The translations under genes and the position numbers were made by a program. 5,597 bases of DNA, from positions 1 to 5,597 of the forward strand of contig QNBY01000088.1 of the NCBI GenBank assembly GCA_003644275.1, in the 5' to 3' direction. The notes beneath the pieces are model-generated. The model was given only the letters and a program-made list of their open reading frames with translations, searched no databases and was not told the origin of the DNA. This document shows positions 5,058-5,597 of this stretch, in pieces. The stretch comes from Planctomycetota bacterium. Lineage in GTDB: Bacteria; Planctomycetota; B143-G9. Position 1 is the stretch's first letter; the number at the start of each line of letters is the position of its first letter.

Positions 5058-5597
5058 TGCCCACCTGCGACGAGCTCCTCTACACCTTCTGCCACCACCG
5101 GCCCGACCGCCTCCTCCACCTCTTCGGAAACACGAGCCTGCTCTGCGCCCGTTGCAGCGGGATATACCTCGGCTACCTCGCGGCGGCGCTGGTCTTCCAC
5201 CTCGCGGCGCGCAGGAACGGCCTGGGAGGCGGGAAAGCCGTCTTCGCGCTCGCCGCGGCGCTCGTCGCCGTGGTTCCCCTCGAGGTGGCGGCCGAACACT
5301 TCGCGCTTTTCGACCCCGGCAATCTGGGCCGCTACTTTCCCGGAACGGCGCTCGGTACCGGCCTGGCGCTCTTTCTTTCCGTCCTGCCGTTAGACGTTGA
5401 CGAAAGGAAAACGCGGCCCCGCCGATTCCCGCCTCTCTTGCCGTTTTGGACGCTTCTTGCCCTCGCGGCGGGCGCGGCGGCCGCCTCTCTCCTCGTCTCC
5501 CGCCTCCTGTTCAACGCCCTCGTCCTCGCCGGCCTCGCGGGCGCCTATCTCTCCGTCAACACCCTCCTCGCGCGGACCCTCTTCGCCCTTCGGGGAC
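5057..5597 (+). CDS. DUF2085 family membrane protein (3' truncated by window end)
   Basis: The ATG at 5057-5059 shares one base with the TGA of the transpeptidase gene (TGATG), so translation is probably coupled; a short GAGGA lies at 5049-5053. The frame stays open to the window end, giving 180 residues without a stop. The N-terminus MPTCDELLYTFCHHRPDR followed by LFGNTSLLCARCSGIYLGY (to residue 40) matches the DUF2085 hallmark: C-H-x-x-P-x-R, then C-A-R-C-x-G-I-Y-x-G. The key residues are Cys12, His13, Cys30 and Cys33. Hydrophobic segments at about 36-52, 59-78, 95-113, 129-150 and 155-175 indicate a multi-pass inner-membrane protein. The molecular function of DUF2085 is not known; the Cys/His arrangement could bind a metal, but that is only inference. 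Its link to the L,D-transpeptidase suggests, weakly, an envelope role. Confidence 0.8.
   Translation, partial: MPTCDELLYTFCHHRPDRLLHLFGNTSLLCARCSGIYLGYLAAALVFHLAARRNGLGGGKAVFALAAALVAVVPLEVAAEHFALFDPGNLGRYFPGTALGTGLALFLSVLPLDVDERKTRPRRFPPLLPFWTLLALAAGAAAASLLVSRLLFNALVLAGLAGAYLSVNTLLARTLFALRG

Noticed and set aside
1..5597. Possible CRISPR, insertion sequence, tRNA or defence system
   Set aside because: No direct-repeat arrays, transposase-like proteins, terminal inverted repeats or tRNA-like structures were seen. Almost every base is accounted for by recognised genes.

Overview
The window is ordinary, gene-dense bacterial chromosome with high GC content and almost no non-coding DNA. A lipoprotein, a LysM/L,D-transpeptidase protein and elongation factor P point to a bacterium with a peptidoglycan wall, probably Gram-negative (diderm). 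The lineage cannot be fixed from the sequence. One lineage-level clue is heavy use of the isoleucine codon ATA despite the high GC: 16 ATA, 9 ATC and no ATT in the transpeptidase gene.

Layout from left to right: (a) 1-217, plus strand, the C-terminal end of a protein-L-isoaspartate O-methyltransferase (pcm). (b) 251-285, a strong hairpin that can serve as a terminator for both converging genes. (c) 1760 down to 314, minus strand, a two-gene unit: efp (elongation factor P), then a TPR-repeat lipoprotein. (d) 1761-1904, a short divergent control region with a sigma70-type promoter candidate facing each way. (e) 1905-5597, plus strand, a tightly packed four-gene run: etfB and etfA (the two subunits of electron transfer flavoprotein), a membrane-anchored TPR-LysM-YkuD L,D-transpeptidase, and a DUF2085 membrane protein cut off by the window end. 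Spacings in this run are 14 nt, 4 nt and a one-base stop/start overlap (TGATG), so it is very probably one operon.

Functionally the window combines translation (EF-P), protein repair (Pcm), flavin-based electron transfer (EtfBA) and cell-envelope work (TPR lipoprotein, L,D-transpeptidase, DUF2085). The ETF pair resembles the housekeeping type: no ferredoxin domain is present, and the EtfB recognition-loop region resembles that of mitochondrial ETF. No ETF dehydrogenase or ETF:quinone oxidoreductase lies in the window.

I found no CRISPR array, mobile element, RNA gene, phage or defence gene, and no convincing novel system. The points most worth a second look are the joining of ETF genes to envelope genes, the uncharacterised DUF2085 protein with its paired cysteine motif, and the ATA codon preference.
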